Below are positions 22,226 to 32,100 of a stretch of DNA of 64,000 nt, in pieces (the first letter of the stretch is position 1; every line of letters starts with the position of its first letter). The notes below the pieces were generated by a model. The model had not been told where the DNA came from and did no database searches. It was given only the letters and a program-made list of their open reading frames with translations. The DNA is from Prevotella sp. (GTDB taxonomy: Bacteria; Bacteroidota; Bacteroidia; Bacteroidales; Bacteroidaceae), in contig JAGAXW010000019.1 in NCBI GenBank assembly GCA_017847725.1, forward strand, positions 90,350 through 154,349. Direction: 5' to 3'. The position numbers were made by a program, and so were the translations under genes.

Positions 22226-22230
22226 TATTT
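22195..22230 (+). terminator. Putative terminator of the candidate RNA
   Basis: A 6-bp stem with one G-U pair and an 11-base loop is followed by a T-rich tail (22221-22230). The tail overlaps the end of the convergent ispF gene. Confidence 0.5.
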
Positions 22231-22695
22231 CTCTATCAGTGCCACCGCATAGGCGGAGATGCCCTCCTGCCGTCCCGTAAAGCCAAGCCTCTCGGTAGTG
22301 GTGGCCTTGATGGATATCTGGTCGGTGTCGCACCCGATGATATCGGCCATCACCTGCTGCATGTGCGGGATATGAGGATTCATCTTAGGCCGCTCGGCAC
22401 AGATGGTGGCGTCGATATTCACCAAGTGGTAGCCCTTGGTGGCTATCAGCTCGATGGTCTTCTTCAGTATCACCTTACTGTCCATCCCCTCCGTCTCGTC
22501 CGACGTGTCAGGGAAGTGGAAACCGATGTCGCGCATATTGGCAGCGCCCAGGATGGCATCGCAGATGGCGTGTATCAGCACGTCGGCATCGCTGTGCCCC
22601 AGCAGGCCCGTCTCATGCTCTATGCGTATGCCTCCTATCCATAGTTGACGTCCCTCCACCAGACGGTGGACGTCGTAGCCCATTCCTACTCTCAT
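22225..22695 (-). CDS. ispF: 2-C-methyl-D-erythritol 2,4-cyclodiphosphate synthase
   Basis: A 156-residue cytoplasmic enzyme of the MEP isoprenoid pathway that cyclises CDP-methylerythritol phosphate with loss of CMP. The metal-binding start GYDVHRL (Asp8, His10), the GHSDADVLIHAICDAILGAA segment and the C-terminal KATTTERLGFTGRQEGI all match IspF. Length is exactly that of the family. Its start overlaps the porV stop by 4 bases, making it the last gene of the FAH/porU/porV/ispF transcript. The same porU-porV-ispF order is known in Porphyromonas gingivalis. Confidence 0.96.
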   Translation of the reverse strand: MRVGMGYDVHRLVEGRQLWIGGIRIEHETGLLGHSDADVLIHAICDAILGAANMRDIGFHFPDTSDETEGMDSKVILKKTIELIATKGYHLVNIDATICAERPKMNPHIPHMQQVMADIIGCDTDQISIKATTTERLGFTGRQEGISAYAVALIEK

Positions 22696-23861
22696 CGTCT
22701 CTTAAACAAATCTTTAATACCGTCCATATCGAAGGCCAGCGTGAAGCGCAGCGTCTGGTCGAGCGGGTTCGTCTTGGCCGTGGCGATGACATAACCGACG
22801 TCGAGCGAGAAAACGCTCATGCGGAAACCGCCACCCACGGTGAAATACTTGCGGTTGCCCTTGTTCTCCGACTCATGGTGATAACCGGCACGCAGCGAGA
22901 ACTGGTCGTGGTAGATATACTCAGCACCCAGGCTCCACTGGATTTCCTGCAGCTCCTCCTTGAATCCGCCGGGGGCATCGTGGAAGCTCTTGAAGATACC
23001 CGATATAGAGCTCACGTCGTTGTACTCCTCGAGCACGCGGCGCTCGTAATCCTCTGTCGACTCGCCATCCTCCTGCTTGGGTACGGTAGGAACCATCAGC
23101 TTATTGGCGTCGGCAGCTATCGTGATGCGGTTATACTCGTCGATGGGCACCATCAGCGAGGCGCCCAGTCGCATGTTGGCAGGCAGGAAGTTGGAACGGT
23201 CGTCGCCATAGAACTTGATCTTACTACCGATATTCGACAGGTTCAGACCGATGCCCAGCTGACATTCACGCTGTCCGATGGTGATATAGTTGTTGTAGTA
23301 GCACGCCAGGTCGGCAGCGAAGGCAGAAGCAGGCTGGGCATCCTCCGTATAGTCGAAACGGAGGTCGCTGTGTATCCAGCGTAGCACGGCGGCAATCGAG
23401 AACTTCTCGCTGAGCATCAGCGAGGCACCCACGTCGATTGCCATCTCGTAGGGCTTGACCGTCATTGCATTCTCTTCGAACGACGTCATCACCTCGCCCA
23501 GTGAGAAGTAACGCAACGAACCACTGACCGATGCATAGTCGCCGATGCGATAGTAGCCTGCCACGTAGGCCAGGTCGATATCGTTGACCAACTTACGCAG
23601 CCAAGGCGTATAGTTCAGCGAGATTCCCGCCCTGCTGATGCAGAAGGGATACTTGGCAGGGTTCCAATACTGCGAGTTCACATCCGGGTCGGTAGCGACA
23701 CCCACGTCACCCATACCTGCACTGCGTGCGTCAGGGGCTATGGTCTGGGAGATGACAGCATGCTCCACAGGGTTGAACTGGCTCTTCGTGTCCTGTGCCT
23801 TCACACACAGGGCGAACAGCAGTCCACATACCATTGTGATTATCTTTGTTGTTGTCTTCAT
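22692..23861 (-). CDS. porV: Type IX secretion system outer-membrane protein PorV (LptO)
   Basis: A 389-residue outer-membrane barrel with a signal peptide (MKTTTKIITMVCGLLFALCVKA-Q). The mature start ISQTIAPDARSAGMGDVGVATDPDVNSQYWNPAKYP is the conserved PorV/FadL-like region. PorV binds the C-terminal signal of T9SS cargo and hands it to the sortase PorU. Its gene lies 6 bases after porU and overlaps ispF, matching the known operon. Length is normal. It serves the T9SS-type cargo seen here, the M6 protease and the 3,853-residue surface protein. Confidence 0.95.
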   Translation of the reverse strand: MKTTTKIITMVCGLLFALCVKAQDTKSQFNPVEHAVISQTIAPDARSAGMGDVGVATDPDVNSQYWNPAKYPFCISRAGISLNYTPWLRKLVNDIDLAYVAGYYRIGDYASVSGSLRYFSLGEVMTSFEENAMTVKPYEMAIDVGASLMLSEKFSIAAVLRWIHSDLRFDYTEDAQPASAFAADLACYYNNYITIGQRECQLGIGLNLSNIGSKIKFYGDDRSNFLPANMRLGASLMVPIDEYNRITIAADANKLMVPTVPKQEDGESTEDYERRVLEEYNDVSSISGIFKSFHDAPGGFKEELQEIQWSLGAEYIYHDQFSLRAGYHHESENKGNRKYFTVGGGFRMSVFSLDVGYVIATAKTNPLDQTLRFTLAFDMDGIKDLFKRR

Positions 23862-23867
23862 ATGCTC

Positions 23868-26800
23868 TTATTTGTAAGTTAGAACGATTAGCTTCTTGGC
23901 TTTGGATGCATAGGTGCTGCCATCGGTGCTGATGCTGAGGCGGTAGAGGTACAAGCCCGTCATCAGGCGCCGACCGCCGTCGACCGTCAGGTCCCAGTCC
24001 ACGGTATAGGTATTATCTGTCGACACGCCATTCTCTGAATACGTCCACAGATGGCGGCCCGAGGTGTCGTAGACATCGAGCTTGACATCCATCTCGCTGC
24101 CTATACGGTCGTGGATGATGCGGAACTGCGTGTGTGTCCTGGCAGGATTGGGCGAGCACTCTACGTCGATGAACAGCGGCTCCAGTCCCTTGACCACCTC
24201 GAAGTCCAGTTCAGCGGTCGACGAGTTGTTCAGCACATCCCACGCCCTGAACACCAGCTTATGCTGTCCGTAGCTCAGTTCGGGTATGCTGAAGCCCAGC
24301 TTGCCACTGGTATAGCTGCCGAAATCATACTCGAAGTAGTTGTTCAGCGAATAGGTCTTGGCCATGTCACCGTCGATTACCAGCTGCAAGTCATGTCCGA
24401 TGCCGCCGCCCGACGCATTGATGCCGTCCTCATCGTTGAGTTCGGCCACGAAATAGGGAGTAGTATTCACCTTACCGCCATTGGTAAAGTTGGCACTGTT
24501 CAGGTAGCAGTAGATATTAGGCCCGGTCTCCGAGCTGAGACCGTCGGCAGTCCCGTTCATGCTCATGCCATTCGTGAAGCCGCTGCCCTCCTGCGTCTTG
24601 TCAGTGTTCACCGCATAGAGGTTGATCATGGCGTCCAGGTCGGAATACTTGATATCCTTGGGCACGGCAAAAGTAAAGGTAAACTGCCCGTTCGTCACAT
24701 CGTTGGAACCGCTGTACACCGTGTTCAGGCGATCGTAGTACACGAAGGGCGTCTGGGCACCATCGCTCGACGTATTGTTCAGTCGGCAGGTAACCTTCTC
24801 CTTCACGTCGCGGACAGTAGCCGTCAGTACGCCGTTGAAGGCCGTATTGGTCTGGCCGTCGGCCGTCAGCACGCGCCCCGTCACCTTGGCCGTCGAACCG
24901 GCCTTGATGTTCGTCAGCGTGCCGTCGGCAAGCGGCTGGTCGTTGATGGCGTCCACCACCATGGGCAGTGTCGGTATGGCCAGTCGCAGGGCCGGGTCGC
25001 CCAGCAGGGTGTACTGCAGTTTGTTGGCGGTACGGTCGGTAGAGCGAATCGGCCCGGACGTATTATACCCCACGAGCACGCCGGCCGTTATCAGGTCGCT
25101 CTTGGCCCTTCTCACCGCCTCGCCGATGGGCATGGGTCGTCCGTCGCTATACTTTGAGAACAGGTTTCGCGTGAAGGCGATATTCATCAGTCGGTTATAG
25201 GTTTGATACACGGTGCGGGTCGTACCGTAGAAGGCGATGGCACCGCCCTTCTTGTTAAAGAATGCCGTCTCGCCGATATTTTCTACCTGTCCGTCAAACG
25301 GCATGATATCGCACGACGCCGTCATCCACAGCGGCAGGTGTTGCGAGGTGGCCGTCTTGAAATCCGTCAGTCGCAGCACATACTCATGTGATATGGCATC
25401 GGCTCTTCCATGGCCCGAATAGTTCATGACCAGTGCCCCCTGCTGCATCTGCTGCTTGATGAGGCGCTCCACATCGGGATAGGAGTCGCCGGTGGCTGAG
25501 CTGACACGCTCGTAGGCATCCCACATGATGCGCTTCACGACCATGTCGGGCCGGAGCTGCTCGACCACCTTGGCCACCGAGTCGGCATCAGCCATGTGCT
25601 GATTCTGGTTGCCGTCGTCACCCATAAAACAGATCAGGTTCTGCCACGAGCCGGCCTGCTGATTGTTCATATAAGCCTCTATCTTGTCGACGGCCACGGC
25701 AGCCTCTTCGGCCGTGCGTGCCGAGATACGTCCCACGGCCACGTCGGCCTTGTCACTGGTCAGCATGTTGCCGCCCTCGTTGTCGTCGAGCAGACAGAAG
25801 TAGTCGTCGGTGACGTAGCAATCCGTCTCGCTGTACGAGTTCTCGCTCTCATAGCACAGCAGGAAGTCGTCGGGCGACTCATTGCTCCAGTCGGAGAGCA
25901 GCATACGGTTGTCCCAGGCACCATCGCCTAACAGCAGGAGGAATCGCGGCATGTCAGCCTCCGTGGTAGCACGGTCGTAGAGCATCTTCAGATACCTGCG
26001 GTAGGCGTTGGCATCGGGCGTACCGCTGGAATATTCGTTGAACAGTTCGTCGGCAGGCACTATCCTGACGCGCAGGCCGTCACGCTCCGTGTGGAGCGCC
26101 TGCAGGCGCTGGGCCTGCGCCAGCAGTTTGCACGAGGTCGGGATGATGATAATCATGTCGGCCGCCGTATCGGCGTGGTGGTTCTGGTTGGTCACCTCCC
26201 CGACTATTTCCGGCTGCGGATAGTCTTGCGACAAGTCGGGAGCACCCTTGGGCTGGTCTGCATGGATGGATATATAGTCCAGGCGCACCGTTCCGCTATT
26301 GACATTGGGAACGAGCGTCACCTGGTTGTTACCCTGGAGGTTGCTTACGGTGAAGGTGGCCTCGCTGGTGTGCATCTTCTCGTAGGAGCCGGTGGCCGTT
26401 AGGGCCACAGAGCCCACCGTGGTACCGTTCAGCATCACGGCGACGGCGCCCTTGGGCGATGCGGTGCTGCCGGTGGCTGCACCCGCTGCCGACAGCACCA
26501 CCGTCATGGTGCCCTGGCTGGTCGTGCCGGCATCGCTGATGGTGAAAGTGCCGGCTGCTCCCGCCCCCATCTGCTGGGCGTTATACAGGTTGCGGCCGCC
26601 ATGATACCACGCATAGTCGTCGACCTCATAGAGGCTGGCATAGTCGTCGGCCATCGGATAGCAGGTATTCAGGAAGTCCGTCGTATTCAAGATATTCGGG
26701 TCGCCGCCATCCTCCGTGAGGAAGTAGTAGCCATAGTTGGAGTACGGATTGCGGACACGCCGGTGGTTGTCATTCCACGACACGGGCCCCACGGCGTAGA

Positions 26801-27485
26801 ACAGTCGGTTGCCATTGACAGCACACGTAGGCACCTCCTTCAGGTCGTCAGTAGCCGTCAGGTAGTCGGGCGTCAGCTTCTCGGGCTGCATGGCACCGCC
26901 ATAGCCGTACACCTTGACGCGGTTGACGTCGGAGAATCCGGCCAGCCTGGCCATCTCGCCAGTCAACTTATACAATCCCGTCGACGGCACACGTATCTTC
27001 ACCCATCGGCCCGACGCCAGCACCGAGTTGTCGGCATAGCGGCCGGTCACGGCGTTGGCCCTGCGCTGTGCGGCCACCTTCAGCAGCCGCTTCGACAGGC
27101 TCTTGCCCTTCACCTTCAGCATAAAGCTCACCAACTTCTGATAGCGGCCGTCGCGATAGACGATAGGGATGAACGAGACGTGCAGCGTGCCTTTCTTGCG
27201 GTCTACGCTGACCATCTGCTGAATCTCGGGCAGTGCACCGGGCCGTCGGTCGACGAGCGCCTTGTAGCGTGCGATGTCGGTATCGCCCATCGGCACACAC
27301 TCCGGGTACACAATCGACACCTGATAGGTAGAGTCGGCGTAGTGCTCGCCCAGTGCCATGCGGTAGTCGAATACAGGCAATACAGAATCTATCCTGACCT
27401 CTTCGGCGGTCAGGTTGAAGAACTTCTGTGCAGCGGCTGTCATGCTCACCATCAGAAGTGCCATTGCCCATATATATCTTTTCAT
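23868..27485 (-). CDS. porU: Type IX secretion system sortase PorU
   Basis: A 1205-residue exported protein with signal peptide MKRYIWAMALLMVSMTAAAQ. The middle holds a gingipain-like C25 peptidase domain with catalytic His692 (NYSGHGRAD) and Cys725 (MTASCDIMPFDG). The C-terminal part ends with a FlgD-like beta domain (VKLDVYDTSGRHLWTYSENG and GLYLYRLSI). PorU cuts the C-terminal signal of cargo at the cell surface and attaches the protein to lipopolysaccharide. I use the ATG at 27485, which overlaps the upstream stop by one base (TGATG); a TTG 9 bases earlier is less likely. The next gene is porV. Confidence 0.95.
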   Translation of the reverse strand: MKRYIWAMALLMVSMTAAAQKFFNLTAEEVRIDSVLPVFDYRMALGEHYADSTYQVSIVYPECVPMGDTDIARYKALVDRRPGALPEIQQMVSVDRKKGTLHVSFIPIVYRDGRYQKLVSFMLKVKGKSLSKRLLKVAAQRRANAVTGRYADNSVLASGRWVKIRVPSTGLYKLTGEMARLAGFSDVNRVKVYGYGGAMQPEKLTPDYLTATDDLKEVPTCAVNGNRLFYAVGPVSWNDNHRRVRNPYSNYGYYFLTEDGGDPNILNTTDFLNTCYPMADDYASLYEVDDYAWYHGGRNLYNAQQMGAGAAGTFTISDAGTTSQGTMTVVLSAAGAATGSTASPKGAVAVMLNGTTVGSVALTATGSYEKMHTSEATFTVSNLQGNNQVTLVPNVNSGTVRLDYISIHADQPKGAPDLSQDYPQPEIVGEVTNQNHHADTAADMIIIIPTSCKLLAQAQRLQALHTERDGLRVRIVPADELFNEYSSGTPDANAYRRYLKMLYDRATTEADMPRFLLLLGDGAWDNRMLLSDWSNESPDDFLLCYESENSYSETDCYVTDDYFCLLDDNEGGNMLTSDKADVAVGRISARTAEEAAVAVDKIEAYMNNQQAGSWQNLICFMGDDGNQNQHMADADSVAKVVEQLRPDMVVKRIMWDAYERVSSATGDSYPDVERLIKQQMQQGALVMNYSGHGRADAISHEYVLRLTDFKTATSQHLPLWMTASCDIMPFDGQVENIGETAFFNKKGGAIAFYGTTRTVYQTYNRLMNIAFTRNLFSKYSDGRPMPIGEAVRRAKSDLITAGVLVGYNTSGPIRSTDRTANKLQYTLLGDPALRLAIPTLPMVVDAINDQPLADGTLTNIKAGSTAKVTGRVLTADGQTNTAFNGVLTATVRDVKEKVTCRLNNTSSDGAQTPFVYYDRLNTVYSGSNDVTNGQFTFTFAVPKDIKYSDLDAMINLYAVNTDKTQEGSGFTNGMSMNGTADGLSSETGPNIYCYLNSANFTNGGKVNTTPYFVAELNDEDGINASGGGIGHDLQLVIDGDMAKTYSLNNYFEYDFGSYTSGKLGFSIPELSYGQHKLVFRAWDVLNNSSTAELDFEVVKGLEPLFIDVECSPNPARTHTQFRIIHDRIGSEMDVKLDVYDTSGRHLWTYSENGVSTDNTYTVDWDLTVDGGRRLMTGLYLYRLSISTDGSTYASKAKKLIVLTYK

Positions 27486-28102
27486 CACTTGCAATTAAAA
27501 TCCAATACCTTACGCTCTTCCAGCCACCCTTCCAGGTGGTCGTCGACGTGTACCGGCCCTACGCCGACCGGTGTCCCCGTATAGAGCAGGTCGCCCGTCT
27601 TGAGCGTGAAGAACTGGGAGATGTAGGCTATCAGTTCGTCCACCTTGTAGAGCATATCGCTCGAACAGCCTTCCTGCACGGTAGCACCATTGATATTCAG
27701 GTGAAAGTGCAAAGCCTGTATGTCGCGAATCTTCTCCATCTCCACCCAGTCGCCGATGACTGCCGAGCCGTCGAATCCCTTGCAGATTTCCCATGGCTGT
27801 CCCTGCTGTCGGGCCTGCCGCTGCCAGTCGCGCGCCGTAAAGTCGATGCCCACGGTCACCGCGTCGTAGTAGCGATGGGCAAAGCGCTGAGGTATCGACT
27901 TTCCCAGTCGGCTGATGCGCACCACCAGTTCCGTCTCGTAGTCCACCTGTTCCGACCAGTCTGGTATGAAGAAGGGCTTGTGGTCCTTCAGCAGCGCCGA
28001 GTCTGCCTTGGTGAACACGACGGGTTTCTCCGGTTTATATAACGCACCATCCAACTCTTTATTGTGCTGGATATAATTCATTCCGATTGCAAATATCTTC
28101 AT
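27485..28102 (-). CDS. Fumarylacetoacetate hydrolase-fold protein
   Basis: A 205-residue cytoplasmic protein of the FAH superfamily. The metal-binding residues fall in VDYETELVVRISRLGKSIP and YDAVTVGIDFTARDWQ, and the closing TGTPVGVGPV loop is conserved. Members hydrolyse or decarboxylate acylpyruvates and oxaloacetate; in bacteria of this size, acylpyruvase or oxaloacetate decarboxylase/tautomerase activity is most likely. It is the first gene of the transcript containing porU, porV and ispF, with which it has no obvious functional link. A TATCTTTG -7 box lies 20 bases upstream of the ATG. Confidence 0.88.
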   Translation of the reverse strand: MKIFAIGMNYIQHNKELDGALYKPEKPVVFTKADSALLKDHKPFFIPDWSEQVDYETELVVRISRLGKSIPQRFAHRYYDAVTVGIDFTARDWQRQARQQGQPWEICKGFDGSAVIGDWVEMEKIRDIQALHFHLNINGATVQEGCSSDMLYKVDELIAYISQFFTLKTGDLLYTGTPVGVGPVHVDDHLEGWLEERKVLDFNCK

Positions 28103-28122
28103 GGCTATGCTGATTTTGGGCG

Positions 28123-28130
28123 CAAAGATA
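28123..28130 (-). promoter_or_regulatory. -7 promoter box for the FAH/porU/porV/ispF operon
   Basis: The minus strand reads TATCTTTG, 20 bases before the first ATG. No -33 TTTG at the usual distance. Confidence 0.6.
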
Positions 28131-28189
28131 ACAATAAAATGGTGATAAAGCAGAAAAAAGGCGGATTATTTTGCGGTCGGGCTACCAAT

Positions 28190-28245
28190 AAAAACACCTC
28201 GCCACTCACGAGACGAGCCATATAGGCTTTCTGTAGGTGGCGAGG
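28190..28245 (-). terminator. Rho-independent terminator of the giant protein/lipoprotein unit
   Basis: CCTCGCCAC (28197-28205) pairs with GTGGCGAGG (28237-28245). A smaller hairpin sits in the loop, and a minus-strand T run (TGTTTTTATT) follows. It is about 36 bases after the lipoprotein stop. Confidence 0.85.
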
Positions 28246-28280
28246 CTTCCGGCTGAAAAAGTATCTGCTTGTTATCCTTC

Positions 28281-29084
28281 CTACATCTTCATCGCGTCCG
28301 CGATGGTATACAGAATCTTTTTACCCGAATCATAGTATTTCAGCGTCACCGACTCGCCTGCGCTGCGGCCGAAGACGACGAGTTGCGTCATACCGGAGGC
28401 CGAGAGTGTCGTCACACCTCGGCACTCGTCGCCCACGAAGGCCCCCACCACATTGTCGCTGACGGCCGTGATGCCGACCCTTGCCATCATGCTCTCCACG
28501 TTTGCCGTCTTCACCACGGGATACTTGGCCGACCCCTTGGTGAACTCAGGGATATAGTCCTCGTCGATGCCCGTCGTCGCATCCGAGCTCAGGCTGATAC
28601 GGTCTGTCAGCGTGAAGATATGGTTCAGTTTCTGGCAGTAGTAGACCAGCGAGATGTTCACCCGCTCCGAGCCCGACTCATTGCCATAGGCCGTCATCAT
28701 GAAGTCGCTGTTGCTCATTTCCCCGCTCATCGCGTCGACGGCGGGATGAGGTGCCAGGCCACGCAGCTCGTTGTTCACGAACACTGCCATCATGTCGCCC
28801 GCTGAGACGTAGGGCATCAGCTCCTCCTCCACCGTCACCATCAGCGTGGTTCCCGGATTGTCATATCTCGACGGGTCGGGCTCCGTCCAGTTGGGGCGCT
28901 CCTGGTTGTAGCTCCAGTCCACCTGCCACACCGGCGCCTTGCTCATGGCGGTCTCCGTGTAGAGGGTGTTGTTACCATTGTAACCATTTCCTATTCCGTC
29001 TTCGTTGCTGCTACTGTCACTGCCGCCGCAAGCCCCGAGCACGAGCCCTGCCAGCACGACGACCATTAAATATATCTTCTTCAT
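28281..29084 (-). CDS. Lipoprotein with two repeats shared with the neighbouring giant protein
   Basis: A 267-residue protein with a lipoprotein signal peptide (MKKIYLMVVVLAGLVLGAC, lipobox LGAC), so it is membrane anchored. The mature part has two related units: AGDMMAVFVNNELRGLAPH and, later, DNVVGAFVGDECRGVTTL, each followed by a strand-rich segment with an aromatic pair (LVYYCQKLNHIFTL; LKYYDSGKKILYTI). The same pattern occurs three times near the C-terminus of the giant protein just upstream. I start at 29084 because the signal begins there, although the frame is open to 29111. It lies 72 bases after the giant gene, with a terminator downstream, so they form one unit. Function unknown. 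Confidence 0.8.
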   Translation of the reverse strand: MKKIYLMVVVLAGLVLGACGGSDSSSNEDGIGNGYNGNNTLYTETAMSKAPVWQVDWSYNQERPNWTEPDPSRYDNPGTTLMVTVEEELMPYVSAGDMMAVFVNNELRGLAPHPAVDAMSGEMSNSDFMMTAYGNESGSERVNISLVYYCQKLNHIFTLTDRISLSSDATTGIDEDYIPEFTKGSAKYPVVKTANVESMMARVGITAVSDNVVGAFVGDECRGVTTLSASGMTQLVVFGRSAGESVTLKYYDSGKKILYTIADAMKM

Positions 29085-29156
29085 ATCACTTGTACTGCTT
29101 TGAATTCTCATTTAAGGCCCGCTCCCCTTTCCGGACGAGAGCGGGCCGTTCTCCTC

Positions 29157-32100
29157 TCATCTTACTACAATCTTCTTACCATTATATATATACACTCCCT
29201 TGCGCACCGGTTTCTCCTGCAGCATCAGGCCGTCGACAGTGTACCACTTGCCTACCTCGGCGTCGGCGCGCACGAAGTTGATGGCCGTCGGCTCGTCGGG
29301 AGAACCTATCACGGCATCTGCCTTGAAGGTCATCACCTCGCCGGTGGAAGCCACTATCTCGCCCTCACGCTCGACGGCAAACCAGATGGGCTGCTGCGTG
29401 TCGCCGGCAATGCTCATGTAGGCAGGCTCGCCAGTGGTCGTGAGCACACCCTCGCCGACCAGTTCCCCATTGGAGTAGGCCATCAGCATGTCGCCGTCCT
29501 CGACGTCGACACCGACGACATGGGCCGAGACAGACATCGTGCTGCGCTTCAGCGCGGCCTTGCCGACAGTGCCCTGTGACCATGCCTCACGGTAGCTGCT
29601 CAGGTCGTAGTACGGATAGACGAACGACACCTCCGAAGTGCCCTTGCGCAGCATCATGTAGCCTTCGCCCGGCTTCATGTACTGCAGGCTGCCGCGCCAC
29701 TGTCCGGTATTGCCCGACTTGGTGAAGTAGGCAAACTCCGTGTGGCTCTTGATGACGTCGCCCTGTTCGGCCTCGTCGAAGTAGTCGGTCAGCGCCGCAT
29801 CCACGCTCAGGCTCACCGTCGGCGTGTAGCCGATGCCGTTCCAGCCCTTCTTCACCGTGATGGTGCGCTCGCTCACGTCCGTGATGACGGTACCCTCGAC
29901 CGGCAGGACGCAGTCCTCCTGTACCTTGATGGCATACGCGTTCTTCGACGAGATGGGCACATCCTGCGCACGGCCTGATGCCATCCACTTGCCATCCTTA
30001 TACGACATCGTCAGGTTGCTGCCCAGTATGGACAGGACGTCGCCCTCCTTCCACGGCATGCTGCTCAGCAGCGAGGTCAGCTTGTTCTGCTGACTGCTGG
30101 TGACGTTGAACGACACCCAGTTCCAGCCCTGCTTCAGTCGGAAGTTCTGCACGCAGTTGTCACCGCCCTCGAAGCGTACCGGCGTATCGGTGCCCAGCAC
30201 AGCCGACTCACTGAACTTGACGGCCGGCGTGGCGGTCAGCACGATTTCGCGTCCGGTGCTGTACTGCCACAGTCTGAACTTCAGGTCGCGCCCATTCGGA
30301 ATACTGTCGTAGACGGTCAGGTAGACGGCCGACTCGTTCGTCTCGGGCGAGTAGCTGATGTTGGCATAGCCGTGGCACACGTTCTGGCTGTCGAAGGCAC
30401 CCACGATGTCGCGCGCATCCGTGTCGAGCTGGTTGTACAGGTACACCTGTCCGGAGATGCTCATCGAGTAGTCCAGGAGCGCCTTGTCGATACCGTTCGC
30501 CCAGCTGGGCTTGTCGCCCTCCACCGTCAGGTTCAGGTAGAGCGGCTCGGTGATGCCCTCCTCGTCCGTGAGATAGATGATTTCGCTGTACGAGCCGATG
30601 CTCAGGTCCTTGTTCACCGTGGCCACGATGGCGCCAAGGCTCTGCGGTGCCACCACGTCGCTGTAGCTGTTCAGCGTGAGCCACTTCGGGCAGTTCTCTA
30701 TCTTGTAGGTGTGGTTGACGGCACTGTTGTTGTAGAACGGCATCTCTATCTGCTCGCCAGAGCCATACTTGACGGTGTGGTCCACCTTGTTCACCAGCCA
30801 CTCCAGACTGCTGTTGTACACCAGATAGCAGGCCGTCTTCGGCGATGCCATGCGGTTGCCGTTCTTGTCCTCCACGTCGCGCACCGTCACGTAGACGTGG
30901 CGGCGGTTCAGCCTTGCCCCCGGCTCGTCGAGGTCTACCAGCAGCTGGTTGCCCCTGCCGATGTACGAGAACTTCAGGTTCTTCACCTCCTCGTAGGGCA
31001 CCACCGGAGCAGCCTGCGTGTTGTCGACATAGCGCTCGACGACGCTGGTGCCGTCCACGAAGACATAGTCGCGCACGGGGATGCCCGTCGGCTGCCTGCT
31101 GATCGAGTCGACCTGATAGCGCACCTCGCGTTTGTCGTCCAGGTAGATTTTCTTGCTGTACAGGTAGGGCACCGTCTCGATGTCGTTGTTCTTCTGGCGC
31201 TCCTGGCGCTCAAAGCCCAGGAAGGTCATCAGACCATACTCGTCGCCCTGCGGGCTCTTTGTCGAGTAGGTGTTGATCAGTGTCGGCGGCAGTGCCTGCT
31301 CGAAGAAGAGCAGTTCGTCGATGTTACCCTTCAGCGGCGTCGTGCCGTCGTGGGTCTCCAGACTGTCTTTCTCGTTGAGCATGTCGTAGCGGCTTCCGCC
31401 AATCATCGGGTAGCCGCCGCTGATGCCGCCAAGGCTGTCGGCCGCAAAGGTGGCGCGCTGTTCCTTGTCCACGTAGATGTTCACCTCGTTGCGCCCGCGA
31501 TTGACGGTCATGGCGTAGTGGTGCCACTGGTTGTCGCTCCACTTGCCCTCCACCTCGGCAGCGAATCCGTTGGAGCGGTACATCAGCTTCTCGTCCTCGA
31601 ATCCGATGTGGAACTGGTGCTCGGCACCGTTGTCCTGCTTCAGTCCGCGACCGTTGGAGAGCAGCGTACCGCGACCGTCGGCATCGGTCTTGAACCAGAA
31701 CATCAGCGTGTAGTCTTGATTGTTGGTGCGGTTCAGTGCGTCCTGCGTCAGGCGCACGCCCTTGGTCTCCTTCTCCAGGCGCAGCGAGTAGCCGTGCGGT
31801 ATGGCCCAGTTGGCCTCTATCAGCTGGGCGTCGGCGCCCTGGGTGCGGTCGACGACATATTTGCCCGAGCCCTCGTTCATCGGGTAGTAGTCCACGAGGT
31901 CCTTCTCGTAGCCCGACAGGCGGCGGTAGCCGTAGGTCGTGCCGATGAGTCCGCCGCTCATGGCGCTGTACCACAGGCGGCACTCCATCATGCGTCCCTG
32001 GTAGAACTGGCTCGCGTTGCGGTCGATGTCGTTGGTACGTCCGTAGATGAGCGGTCCGGTACCTGTATAGGATGCCGTCAGGTGGTGCACCTTGCCCAGC

